Assembly: GCA_012799495.1 (NCBI GenBank)
Contig: JAAZLD010000017.1
Coordinates: 1 to 5,371 of the forward strand
Direction: 5' to 3'
DNA from: Desulfitobacterium sp.
GTDB lineage: Bacteria; Bacillota; Desulfitobacteriia; Desulfitobacteriales; Desulfitobacteriaceae
Length of the DNA: 5,371 nt
Each line of letters begins with the position of its first letter. The stretch's first letter is position 1. Of this stretch, positions 1-5,371 are shown piece by piece. The position numbers and the translations under genes were made by a program. The notes under the pieces are model-generated. The model saw nothing but the letters and a program-made list of their open reading frames with translations. It was not told the origin of the DNA and did no database searches.

Positions 1-358
1 CAGTTTTTTTCCCGATCCCTGGTACCTTTGTCAATATAGAGACATTAGCATTGGCAATGGCATTTTCTGCTTGGCTCGTACCTAAAGTAGACAAAATGGC
101 CATAGCTACTTTAGGACCCACGCCAGATACAGAGAGAAACATTAAAAAAAGCTCCTTCTCTGCAGCTGAGGAAAAACCATATAAAAATATTTCATCTTCC
201 CGTGGGATCAAGTGGGTATAAAGAGTGATTTCCTGCTCTACCTGAATCCTAGATAATAATCCAGTGGGAACAGAGACTTGGTACCCTACCCCCAAACAAT
301 CCAAAATCAATTTATCCTCTTGAATTTCCCACACCTTTCCTCTTAGCATCCCGATCAA
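1..358 (-). CDS. ruvA: Holliday junction branch-migration protein RuvA, N-terminal 119 residues (partial)
   Basis: RuvA binds four-way Holliday junctions as a tetramer and loads the RuvB motor for branch migration; RuvC then cuts the junction. The visible part begins MIGMLRGKVW, the family's usual opening, and gives an OB-fold domain (about residues 1-63) with the acidic-pin pair E54-D55 in PREDEIFLYGF. Two helix-hairpin-helix DNA-binding motifs follow: SGVGPKVA (78-85) and VPGIGKKT (112-119). About 80 C-terminal residues, including the RuvB-binding domain III, lie beyond base 1, since family members are about 200 residues. I chose the TTG at 358-356 over the ATG at 349-347. The TTG has GGAGGG at 370-365 with a 6-base spacer and restores the conserved MIG start, whereas the ATG would leave a 15-base spacer. 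The start overlaps the ruvC stop (TTGA), so translation is probably coupled. ruvB probably follows outside the window. Confidence 0.95.
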   Translation of the reverse strand, partial: MIGMLRGKVWEIQEDKLILDCLGVGYQVSVPTGLLSRIQVEQEITLYTHLIPREDEIFLYGFSSAAEKELFLMFLSVSGVGPKVAMAILSTLGTSQAENAIANANVSILTKVPGIGKKT

Positions 359-852
359 AGAGTTCCCTCCATTCTTTTCAACAAATGGGCACTATGAGCG
401 TGGCAAATAGCGATTGCTAAAGCATCTGCTGTATCGTCTGGCTTGGGGATTTCCTGAAGTCCCAGCAATGCTTTAACCATATGTTGAACTTGCTGCTTAT
501 CAGCTTTTCCATAACCCACAACAGCCTGTTTGACCTGAAGGGGAGTATATTCATAAACTGCTAATCCCGCTTGAGCACCTGCCAATAAAACTATTCCCCT
601 AGCTTGCCCAACAGAAATAGCTGTGCTTGTGTTGCGATTAAAAAATAGCTCTTCTACTGCCAAAACATCAGGCTTGTTTTCCTTAATAAAAAACTCTAAT
701 TCCCTATAGAGAGATAACAAGCGTTCTGGCATCGGTGTTCTTGGCGAAGTTCGCCAAGAACCATATTTAAGGGGTTTTAATTGATTCCCCTTTTGTTCGA
801 TTAAACCATGACCCATAATGGCTGTTCCTGGATCGATTCCCAGTATACGCAT
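355..852 (-). CDS. ruvC: Crossover junction endodeoxyribonuclease RuvC
   Basis: RuvC is the dimeric, Mg2+-dependent resolvase that nicks Holliday junctions symmetrically, in a complex with RuvAB in the cytoplasm. The 165-residue product has the full family length and an RNase H-like fold. It opens with MRILGIDPGTA, which carries the first catalytic Asp (D7). The second acidic residue is E67 in AVEELFF, and the last pair is D140 and D143 in PKPDDTADALA, matching the D-E-D-D set known from E. coli RuvC. The FFNRNTSTAISVGQARG segment (70-86) and the YTPLQVKQAVVGYGKADK segment (102-119) are also typical. The ATG at 852-850 has AAGGAAG at 865-859 with a 6-base spacer. A stronger AGGAGGT sits further up at 876-870, 17 bases from the start, too far to be the main site, and no in-frame start lies near it. 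The gene follows yebC, as in many bacteria, and overlaps ruvA by the TTGA junction. I see no convincing promoter between the upstream terminator and the start. Confidence 0.98.
   Translation of the reverse strand: MRILGIDPGTAIMGHGLIEQKGNQLKPLKYGSWRTSPRTPMPERLLSLYRELEFFIKENKPDVLAVEELFFNRNTSTAISVGQARGIVLLAGAQAGLAVYEYTPLQVKQAVVGYGKADKQQVQHMVKALLGLQEIPKPDDTADALAIAICHAHSAHLLKRMEGTL
356..370 (-). promoter_or_regulatory. ruvA ribosome binding site and TTG start inside the end of ruvC
   Basis: On the minus strand GGAGGG (370-365) is followed by six bases and then TTG (358-356), which overlaps the ruvC stop TGA (357-355). This site decides the ruvA start and suggests that ribosomes finishing ruvC re-initiate on ruvA. 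Confidence 0.7.
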
Positions 853-931
853 ATACTTCTTCCTTTCTTACCTCCTATGATTTCGACAGGAAGTGAAGTT
901 TCTCCTTTGTTCATCTCTGCCACGAGCAAAC

Positions 932-962
932 AAAAAACCGTACCCTTAAGTACGGATTTTTT
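932..962 (-). terminator. Rho-independent terminator after yebC
   Basis: The 6-bp stem CCGTAC/GTACGG (938-943 with 950-955) encloses the 6-base loop CCTTAA. On the minus strand the stem is followed directly by a run of six T (complement of 937-932), so it should end the yebC transcript. On the plus strand the stem is followed by an A and then six T, so weak bidirectional activity is possible. It lies in the 192-base gap (853-1044) between ruvC and yebC; nothing else in that gap looks like a gene. Confidence 0.8.
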
Positions 963-1044
963 CGTTTTACAAACCTTCTAATTTTATAGGATATTTTTTG
1001 ATTTATGACTTTTAAGTTTTCATCAGGAGAAATTATAGGAAATA

Positions 1045-1806
1045 TTATTTGAAAAGGTCATCTTCAGAAATAGAATCTGCTATTTCGAAGTTACTATAGA
1101 CTCCTTGGGAATCATCATGCTCTTCCAAGGCTTCAAATAAACGGATTACTTTTTTAGCTTGTTCAAGATCAGAAATTTCAATGGTGTTCTGAGGAATTTG
1201 GTTAGTTTTTGCTTCACTTATCTCGATTCCTTCATCGATGAGAGCTTGGCGTACAGTTTCCATTTCATTAGGCTCAGTAATAATGACAAATTCACCTTCA
1301 TTTTCCTCTAGATCCTCAGCGCCAGCTTCTAAAGCAACCATCAATAAATCATCTTCACTAAGGTTACAATTTTCTTTGGAGATAGTTAGTTGTCCCTTTT
1401 CCTGGAACATCCAGTTCACACATCCGGTTTCTCCTAAGTTTCCTCCATTTTTGGAAAATATATGACGAACTTCTCCCGCTGTGCGATTGCGATTATCTGT
1501 CATAATATCCACCATTATAGCTACCCCACCAGGACCATAGCCTTCATAGCGTAGCTCTTCATAATTTTCTCCTTCGGTACCACCAGTTCCTCTTTGAATG
1601 GCTCTTTGAATATTATCATTGGGCATATTTGCTGCTCTAGCATTCTCAATAGCAATTTTCAAACGGAAGTTATTATTAGGATCTCCGCCACCTTCCCTAG
1701 CAGCAACGAGAATTTCTCTACCTAGCTTGGTAAAGATCTTACCTTTTTGTGCATCTTGTCTTGCTTTTTTATGTTTAATATTTGCCCACTTGGAATGTCC
1801 TGCCAC
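1045..1806 (-). CDS. yebC: YebC/PmpR/TACO1-family regulatory protein
   Basis: This 253-residue protein has the usual family length. It shows the signature segments in order: MAGHSKWANIKHKKARQDAQ at the N-terminus, YEGYGPGG (87-94), TDNRNRTA (103-110), and FSKNGGNLGETGCVNWMF (117-134), followed by an acidic C-terminal region. Family members have been described in two ways: as DNA-binding transcription regulators (PmpR in Pseudomonas), and, for mitochondrial TACO1 and some bacterial YebC proteins, as translation factors that help ribosomes, notably at proline-rich stretches. The sequence alone cannot say which role applies here. The GTG at 1806-1804 is the start because it begins the conserved MAGHSKW, with GGGGGAG five bases upstream. 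Neighbourhood to ruvC is widespread in bacteria, but a terminator separates the two genes here. The gene is divergent from nrfH. Confidence 0.97.
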   Translation of the reverse strand: MAGHSKWANIKHKKARQDAQKGKIFTKLGREILVAAREGGGDPNNNFRLKIAIENARAANMPNDNIQRAIQRGTGGTEGENYEELRYEGYGPGGVAIMVDIMTDNRNRTAGEVRHIFSKNGGNLGETGCVNWMFQEKGQLTISKENCNLSEDDLLMVALEAGAEDLEENEGEFVIITEPNEMETVRQALIDEGIEISEAKTNQIPQNTIEISDLEQAKKVIRLFEALEEHDDSQGVYSNFEIADSISEDDLFK

Positions 1807-1838
1807 GGTTTCTCCCCCTTTTTATAGTCCACTAAATT

Positions 1839-1867
1839 ATTTTATCATAGGGCTTTTTCATATGCAA
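1839..1867 (-). promoter_or_regulatory. Candidate sigma-A promoter of yebC with extended -10
   Basis: Read on the minus strand, TTGCAT (1867-1862) is a weak -35 that matches TTGACA only in TTG. It is followed by a 17-base spacer and TAAAAT (1844-1839), which matches TATAAT at five of six positions. TG plus one base (1847-1845) directly before it makes an extended -10. The start point would fall about 25 bases upstream of the yebC GTG, leaving a short leader that holds the ribosome binding site. Confidence 0.55.
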
Positions 1868-1962
1868 AGATATACTTTAAAATGGCAATCTTTAGGGTGT
1901 TATCTACTTTCCAATATGTATAAATTAATCTGTTAAAAATCATACTAAAAAAACTGGATTGG

Positions 1963-1980
1963 AAAGGAGGCTTGAGATTG
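1963..1980 (+). promoter_or_regulatory. nrfH ribosome binding site and TTG start
   Basis: AAAGGAGG (1963-1970) is a near-perfect Shine-Dalgarno sequence. The first in-frame TTG (1972) is only one base from it, too close to be used. The second TTG (1978-1980) is seven bases away, so it is the better start and removes two residues from the longest reading frame. Confidence 0.75.
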
Positions 1981-2460
1981 TCAGAAGTACCTAGAAAATA
2001 TAAAAAATGGCTAGTCATAAGCATTCCAGTTCTAGCAATCTTTATAGCCGGATTTGCTTATATGTATGAATACACCTCCACTACTCATTATTGTGGAACT
2101 ACCTGTCACATAATGGAGCCTCTTTATGAAAGCCAACTCCATAGTGCTCACCGAGAAGGAGTTGTTGAGTGTAAAGACTGCCATTTACCTCATGATAATT
2201 TCCCGCATCAAGTGGTTTATAAGGGCTATTCCGGGGCTAAGGATATTTACAAAAACACCTTTGCCGAACCGGTTGTTTTACATACTACAACGTGGAGCGA
2301 TAATGTAGCCAATAATAACTGTATCCGCTGCCATGAGGCAGTTGTGGCAAGGATCCAAATTGAAGACGGTCTTTTATGTATTGATTGTCATCGTCATACT
2401 CCCCATGGCCAAGGGAATCAATCCTTTGGTTCTGAAACAATTTTTACGTCGATTCGCTAG
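1978..2460 (+). CDS. nrfH: NrfH, membrane-anchored tetraheme menaquinol dehydrogenase (NapC/NirT family)
   Basis: NrfH oxidises menaquinol at the outer face of the cytoplasmic membrane and hands electrons to NrfA. The 160-residue product has a short basic N-terminus, one membrane helix (about 11-30, WLVISIPVLAIFIAGFAYMY), and an external domain with four heme c sites: CGTTCH (39-44), CKDCH (65-69), CIRCH (115-119) and CIDCH (134-138). The first site is CX3CH rather than CX2CH, but keeps M46 two residues after the histidine; in the Desulfovibrio vulgaris enzyme the equivalent methionine ligates heme 1. K82 and D89 in YKGYSGAKD fit the Lys/Asp pair described at the quinol pocket of that enzyme (aligned by eye from memory). 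The TTG at 1978 is chosen for Shine-Dalgarno spacing. nrfA follows after 18 bases, so the two genes form an operon. I see no clear promoter or FNR-like site upstream. Confidence 0.95.
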   Translation: MSEVPRKYKKWLVISIPVLAIFIAGFAYMYEYTSTTHYCGTTCHIMEPLYESQLHSAHREGVVECKDCHLPHDNFPHQVVYKGYSGAKDIYKNTFAEPVVLHTTTWSDNVANNNCIRCHEAVVARIQIEDGLLCIDCHRHTPHGQGNQSFGSETIFTSIR

Positions 2461-2478
2461 ATTGGAGGTTCACTTTTT

Positions 2479-3867
2479 ATGGGCAAATCCACAAAAAGAA
2501 TTTTCTTATTAACTATGATTTTCCTCTTAGGTTCTGTTTTAGTTTTCGGCTGTAAATCTCAGTTAGAAACGGCACCGAGAACAACAGCTACTATCCCAGA
2601 AGGCTCCCTTGACTCTGCTGAATGGGGAAAGGTCTATCCAGATCATTACGCTAGCCAAAATAAACAAAAAGAGCAAACCAATGGCAATTCCAAATACGGA
2701 GGTTCATTGCCAGAATCTCATCTTGAAAAGAATCCTGTAATCATAAAACTCTATGCCGGCTATGCTTTTTCGGAAGATTATAATGATGAACGGGGCCATA
2801 TCTTCGCCTTAGAAGATGTAACTTCAACTACCCGGGTTACAGACAAAACCTTTAGTTCCTGCTGGAACTGTAAAAGCCCTCAGGTTGCAGGACTAGTTGA
2901 AAAGATGGGTGATGATTTTTGGTCAACTCCTTTCTTCGACTTAAAAGACGAAATCACCCTTCCCATCTCCTGTGCCAACTGCCATGATCCAGAAACTATG
3001 AATTTGCGTATAACAAGTGTACCATTACTTAATGCCCTTAAAGAACGTGGTATTGACCCTAACTCCTTTAGCCGCCAGGAAATGCGGACAATGGTCTGTG
3101 CTCAATGTCATGTAGAGTATCATTTTGAAGAAGAAACTAAGCGTGTAACCTTCCCCTGGAAATATGGTCTAACTGTTGATGATGCAGAAAAATTCTATGA
3201 TGAAATTGGTTTTAAGGATGGGAATCATGCGGAAAGTCAAACTCCCATGTTGAAAGCACAACATCCAGACTATGAGCTCTACTCCACAGGTATTCATGCC
3301 GCCAATGGAGTAGCTTGCGCCGATTGCCATATGCCCTATGTCAAAGAAGGTACGTCAAAAATTTCTTCTCATCACATCCAAAGCCCTCTAAATACTATCG
3401 CCGAATCCTGTCAAACCTGTCACCGCCAAAGTGAGGAATATTTGAAGAATCAGGTTATCGGTATTCAAGATCAAGTCTTCGCCACAAAACAAACCCTGGA
3501 AAGAGCCCTTTCGGATGCTATAGATGCTATCGTAGCAGCTGATAAAAACCCCAATGCTAAAGCAGATGCCATGGAAAAGGCTCGGGATCTGCATCGGAAA
3601 GCTCAATGGCGCTGGGATTATATTTCTTCCGAAAATAGTATGGGCTTCCACAGTCCTACTGAAACACTGCGGGTTTTAGGCCAAGGTATTGATTTGGCCC
3701 GCCAAGCTCAACTCCAAGCACATATGGCTATCGGTGTAACTGCCACCGGAGAAGCCAATCCTGATGCTGGTATTACTTCTGGTAAAGGAACTGCAAATGA
3801 AGCTGCCGGTGGTGCTACTCCAACGAAGGAAGAGCCTGATACTAAGACTAAAGAGAAAACTGACTAA
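2479..3867 (+). CDS. nrfA: NrfA, pentaheme cytochrome c nitrite reductase (ammonia-forming)
   Basis: NrfA reduces nitrite to ammonium with six electrons outside the cytoplasmic membrane, using electrons from NrfH. The 462-residue protein starts with a basic and hydrophobic signal ending in LVFGC, so C25 may be a lipoprotein anchor, although Phe at -2 is atypical. Five heme sites are present: CWNCK (128-132, the lysine-ligated catalytic heme), CANCH (165-169), CAQCH (207-211), CADCH (280-284) and CQTCH (311-315). Catalytic residues map to R105 in ERGH, Y214 in CHVEY and H262. E213, Y214, K259 and Q261 (KAQH) match the calcium site of Wolinella and E. coli NrfA. H273 and H391 fit distal heme ligands. 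The ATG has GGAGG ten bases upstream. The family core ends near residue 420; the last 40 or so residues are a low-complexity Gly/Ala/Thr then Lys/Glu/Asp-rich tail. A strong terminator follows. Confidence 0.98.
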   Translation: MGKSTKRIFLLTMIFLLGSVLVFGCKSQLETAPRTTATIPEGSLDSAEWGKVYPDHYASQNKQKEQTNGNSKYGGSLPESHLEKNPVIIKLYAGYAFSEDYNDERGHIFALEDVTSTTRVTDKTFSSCWNCKSPQVAGLVEKMGDDFWSTPFFDLKDEITLPISCANCHDPETMNLRITSVPLLNALKERGIDPNSFSRQEMRTMVCAQCHVEYHFEEETKRVTFPWKYGLTVDDAEKFYDEIGFKDGNHAESQTPMLKAQHPDYELYSTGIHAANGVACADCHMPYVKEGTSKISSHHIQSPLNTIAESCQTCHRQSEEYLKNQVIGIQDQVFATKQTLERALSDAIDAIVAADKNPNAKADAMEKARDLHRKAQWRWDYISSENSMGFHSPTETLRVLGQGIDLARQAQLQAHMAIGVTATGEANPDAGITSGKGTANEAAGGATPTKEEPDTKTKEKTD

Positions 3868-3931
3868 GATAAGAATACCAACAAAGATGAAGAACACCGG
3901 GACTCTAATAATTAGACCGAGGGCTAAGGTA

Positions 3932-3973
3932 AAAAAGAGTATCAGACTACTTGAATAATCTGATACTCTTTTT
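3932..3973 (+). terminator. Strong Rho-independent terminator of the nrfHA operon
   Basis: A perfect 15-bp stem (AAAAAGAGTATCAGA at 3932-3946 pairs with 3959-3973) encloses a 12-base loop. The right arm ends in five T and continues GTTTT. The A tract on the left arm makes it potentially bidirectional. It lies 64 bases after the nrfA stop and just before the presumed insertion sequence edge. Confidence 0.9.
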
Positions 3974-3993
3974 GTTTTGGGTCTACAATATTT

Positions 3994-4024
3994 GGTGTTG
4001 GTGATTAAAAGCCAACACCTTTTT
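3994..4024 (+). terminator. Terminator-like hairpin at the left end of the insertion sequence
   Basis: GGTGTTGG (3994-4001) pairs perfectly with CCAACACC (4012-4019) around a 10-base loop, and five T follow (4020-4024). It has the form of a Rho-independent terminator pointing into the element, so it would stop transcripts coming from nrfHA. It may also be part of the transposase-binding end. Confidence 0.7.
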
Positions 4025-4036
4025 GCATAAAAAAAG

Positions 4037-4109
4037 TGAGACAAGTGACATAACTCTGGTAAAATGTAATCGCCTAACCACATTCTAAGGAGTGATGTCA
4101 AATGTCTCA
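4037..4109 (+). repeat. Long imperfect inverted repeat covering the transposase ribosome binding site and start codon
   Basis: Arms 4037-4057 and 4089-4109 are exactly symmetric with no bulges. Pairs form at 4037-4043 with 4103-4109 (7 bp), 4046-4051 with 4095-4100 (6 bp), and 4053-4056 with 4090-4093 (4 bp), plus a G-U at 4057/4089. That is 17 Watson-Crick pairs and one wobble in 21 positions, with a 31-base loop. The right arm contains GGAGT of the Shine-Dalgarno and two bases of the ATG. In RNA that includes the left arm, translation of the transposase should be blocked. Confidence 0.75.
4038..4065 (+). promoter_or_regulatory. Candidate internal promoter of the transposase gene
   Basis: GAGACA (4038-4043, four of six matches to TTGACA) is followed by a 16-base spacer and TAAAAT (4060-4065, five of six matches to TATAAT). 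TGG (4057-4059) before the latter makes an extended -10. Transcription would begin near 4071-4075, downstream of the left arm of the inverted repeat, leaving about 30 bases of leader before the ATG. Confidence 0.4.
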
Positions 4110-5371
4110 GAGTAATTTTATCCTAGATATCTTAAATTTAAAAGACAAAAATATTACCTTCGATGAAAATTTTTATTCCGAGGCTACTTTGAATGATGTT
4201 ACCGTAAAACTCTTTCATGGAACTCTTACATATACACCAAAAGCTTGCCTATCTTGTGGTCACGTTTTTGATGAGAAAATTATCAAGTATGGCTTCAAAA
4301 CTTCAACCATTAAAATACCTAACGTGTCTGGTTTTAAGGCTTATCTAAAGCTCAAGAAGCAAAGGTATTTTTGTAAACATTGCAATTCAACTTTCACTCT
4401 AGAAACCAGCGTTGTTGACAGGAATTGTTTTATATCAAACAATACCAAAGTATCTATTGCTCTTAGTGCCAAGGAGAAAATCTCCGAAAAAGATATCGCC
4501 AAAAACCACAATGTATCTCATTGCACAGTCAGTAGAATTATTGATAGTTTTTATGAGTATCATGAACCTAATTTTAACTTTCTCCCAGAACACTTATGCT
4601 TTGATGAGTTCAAATCAGTTAAATCTGCAGCTGGAGCTATGTCTTTTATCTTTTGCAATTCCGAGTCTGGAGAAATCGTTGATATTGTAGAAGATAGAAG
4701 ACTACATGTCCTTAAAGATTACTTTCTTCAATATTCTAAAGCTGCCAGATACTCTGTTAAGACCATTGTCATTGATATGTATAGCCCTTATATATCCTTG
4801 ATCAAAGACGTCTTCCCCAATGCCAAAATCATTATTGATAGGTTCCATATTTATCAGCTATTCAGCCGCGCTTTGAATAAAACCAGGATCAGGGTTATGA
4901 ATAAGGACAAAAAGAACTACAACAAATTGAAAAAGTACTGGAAACTTCTGCTCAAAGACAAGGCATCCGTTGACTTCGTTAAATATAGGTACCACCGTTG
5001 TTTTAGAAATCAGATGCGTGAAATTGATATCATTAATTACCTATTAGATTTAGACCCGGAACTAAAAGCTTCTTATGAGTTATACCATAATGTGAGGTTT
5101 TGCATTAAGAGTAAAAATTTTGAATGCCTCATAAAAACTTTAAATGATAGTATACATAGCGTTTCAGATTATATGAAAACCTCTATTAGGACCATAAAAA
5201 AGTACATCGATTATGTTGGTAACACTCTGAGATATGATTACAATAACGGGGTTTTAGAAGGGATAAATAACAAAATTAAGGTAATCAAGCGTATTGCTTT
5301 TGGATTTAGATGCTTTTATCATTTTAAAAATAGAATCCTTATTACCCAAAATATAGCAGAATTGATAAAGG
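4102..5371 (+). CDS. ISL3-family DDE transposase, 423 residues visible, C-terminus cut by the window end
   Basis: This cut-and-paste transposase carries all family landmarks in an unbroken frame. An N-terminal zinc-finger region has CLSC (49-52) and CKHC (91-94). A helix-turn-helix follows at about residues 124-147 (ISEKDIAKNHNVSHCTVSRI). The catalytic triad is D168 in CFDEFKSV, D225 in VIDMYSPY and E386 in NGVLEGINNKIK. IDRFHIYQL (245-253) after the second Asp and the ending IKRIAFGFRCFYHFKNRIL (395-413) are also typical. Most of the protein is present and only a short C-terminus is likely missing. AAGGAG (4087-4092) lies nine bases before the ATG at 4102. No frameshift or internal stop is seen, so the enzyme could be active if the right end is intact. 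Codon use is far more AT-rich than in nrfA, consistent with transfer. Translation may be controlled by the inverted repeat that spans the start. Confidence 0.93.
   Translation, partial: MSQSNFILDILNLKDKNITFDENFYSEATLNDVTVKLFHGTLTYTPKACLSCGHVFDEKIIKYGFKTSTIKIPNVSGFKAYLKLKKQRYFCKHCNSTFTLETSVVDRNCFISNNTKVSIALSAKEKISEKDIAKNHNVSHCTVSRIIDSFYEYHEPNFNFLPEHLCFDEFKSVKSAAGAMSFIFCNSESGEIVDIVEDRRLHVLKDYFLQYSKAARYSVKTIVIDMYSPYISLIKDVFPNAKIIIDRFHIYQLFSRALNKTRIRVMNKDKKNYNKLKKYWKLLLKDKASVDFVKYRYHRCFRNQMREIDIINYLLDLDPELKASYELYHNVRFCIKSKNFECLIKTLNDSIHSVSDYMKTSIRTIKKYIDYVGNTLRYDYNNGVLEGINNKIKVIKRIAFGFRCFYHFKNRILITQNIAELIK

Larger units (their letters stand above)
3979..5371 (+). mobile_element. ISL3-family insertion sequence, left end and most of the transposase gene (right end outside window)
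   Basis: The element is defined by the ISL3-type transposase at 4102-5371. Its left boundary is uncertain. I place it near GGGTCTACAATATTTGG (from 3979) because this G-rich start followed by a TTTGGTGTTG motif resembles terminal repeats of some Firmicutes ISL3 elements (from memory) and because the nrfA terminator ends just before it. The right inverted repeat and the target duplication cannot be seen. Base composition changes sharply: G+C is 17 of 60 bases at 4141-4200 against 27 of 60 at 2941-3000 in nrfA. The element lies between nrfHA and whatever gene originally followed. Confidence 0.75.

Noticed and set aside
1619..1936. Plus-strand 105-codon open frame antisense to yebC, extending into the divergent gap
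   Set aside because: It mirrors the yebC coding frame, matches no family I recognise and lacks a good ribosome binding site at its start. The other short open frames antisense to or overlapping yebC, nrfH, nrfA and the transposase were dropped for the same reason.
1867..1947. Possible nrfHA control elements: palindrome AAAGATATACTTT (1867-1879) and a TATAAA box (1919-1924)
   Set aside because: The palindrome has only four paired bases per arm. TATAAA lacks a recognisable -35 at 16-18 bases, and no FNR/CRP-type TTGAT-N4-ATCAA site is present. These are too weak to list as features.
1972..1974. Upstream TTG as the nrfH start
   Set aside because: It lies one base from AGGAGG, too close for initiation; the TTG at 1978 has a seven-base spacer.
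2461..2478. Possible regulatory element in the nrfH-nrfA gap
   Set aside because: The 18 bases hold only the nrfA ribosome binding site and spacer.
3764..3958. Plus-strand open frame of 64 codons over the 3' end of nrfA
   Set aside because: It is a shifted-frame reading of the nrfA tail; its Lys/Leu-rich composition is a by-product, and it runs into the terminator stem.
3676..4101. Minus-strand 141-codon open frame from the insertion sequence leader across the nrfA terminator
   Set aside because: It spans two terminator hairpins and is antisense to the conserved end of nrfA. Its hydrophobic stretch is an artefact of reading the Lys/Glu-rich tail backwards.

Overview
The window looks like a stretch of a low-to-moderate GC, anaerobic, Gram-positive chromosome (Firmicutes, Desulfitobacterium/Desulfosporosinus/Dehalobacter-like). 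The genus is only a guess. The lineage call rests on strong AGGAGG-type ribosome binding sites, TTG and GTG starts, Rho-independent terminators, a yebC-ruvC-ruvA cluster, and a menaquinol-linked NrfHA nitrite reductase whose NrfA carries a lipoprotein-type signal.

Left part (1-1806, minus strand). This is a DNA-repair cluster read leftward: yebC (YebC/PmpR/TACO1 family), then ruvC (Holliday-junction resolvase), then the N-terminal half of ruvA (branch-migration subunit, cut by the window edge). A hairpin terminator separates yebC from ruvC. ruvC and ruvA are tightly coupled: a TTG start with a well-placed ribosome binding site overlaps the ruvC stop codon. An extended -10 promoter precedes yebC in the 171-base divergent gap.

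Middle part (1978-3973, plus strand). This is a two-gene respiratory operon, nrfH then nrfA, closed by a strong 15-bp terminator. NrfH is the membrane tetraheme quinol dehydrogenase, and its first heme site is an unusual CX3CH. NrfA is the pentaheme catalytic subunit with the diagnostic CWNCK active-site heme, the Arg/Tyr/His catalytic set and the calcium-site Lys/Gln. Together they pass electrons from menaquinol to nitrite and form ammonium on the outer face of the membrane (dissimilatory ammonification or nitrite detoxification).

Right part (about 3979-5371, plus strand). This is the left end of an ISL3-family insertion sequence with an apparently intact DDE transposase that runs off the window after 423 codons. 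It is clearly more AT-rich than nrfA. Its leader holds a terminator-like hairpin, and also a long symmetric inverted repeat whose right arm covers the Shine-Dalgarno and most of the start codon, while its left arm lies upstream of the likely internal promoter. This fits a built-in guard against read-in transcription, like the one known in IS10 and IS50. It is the most interesting structure seen here.

I found no CRISPR array, tRNA, rRNA or obvious new multi-gene system. Most of the window is well-recognised core or respiratory genes plus one mobile element.
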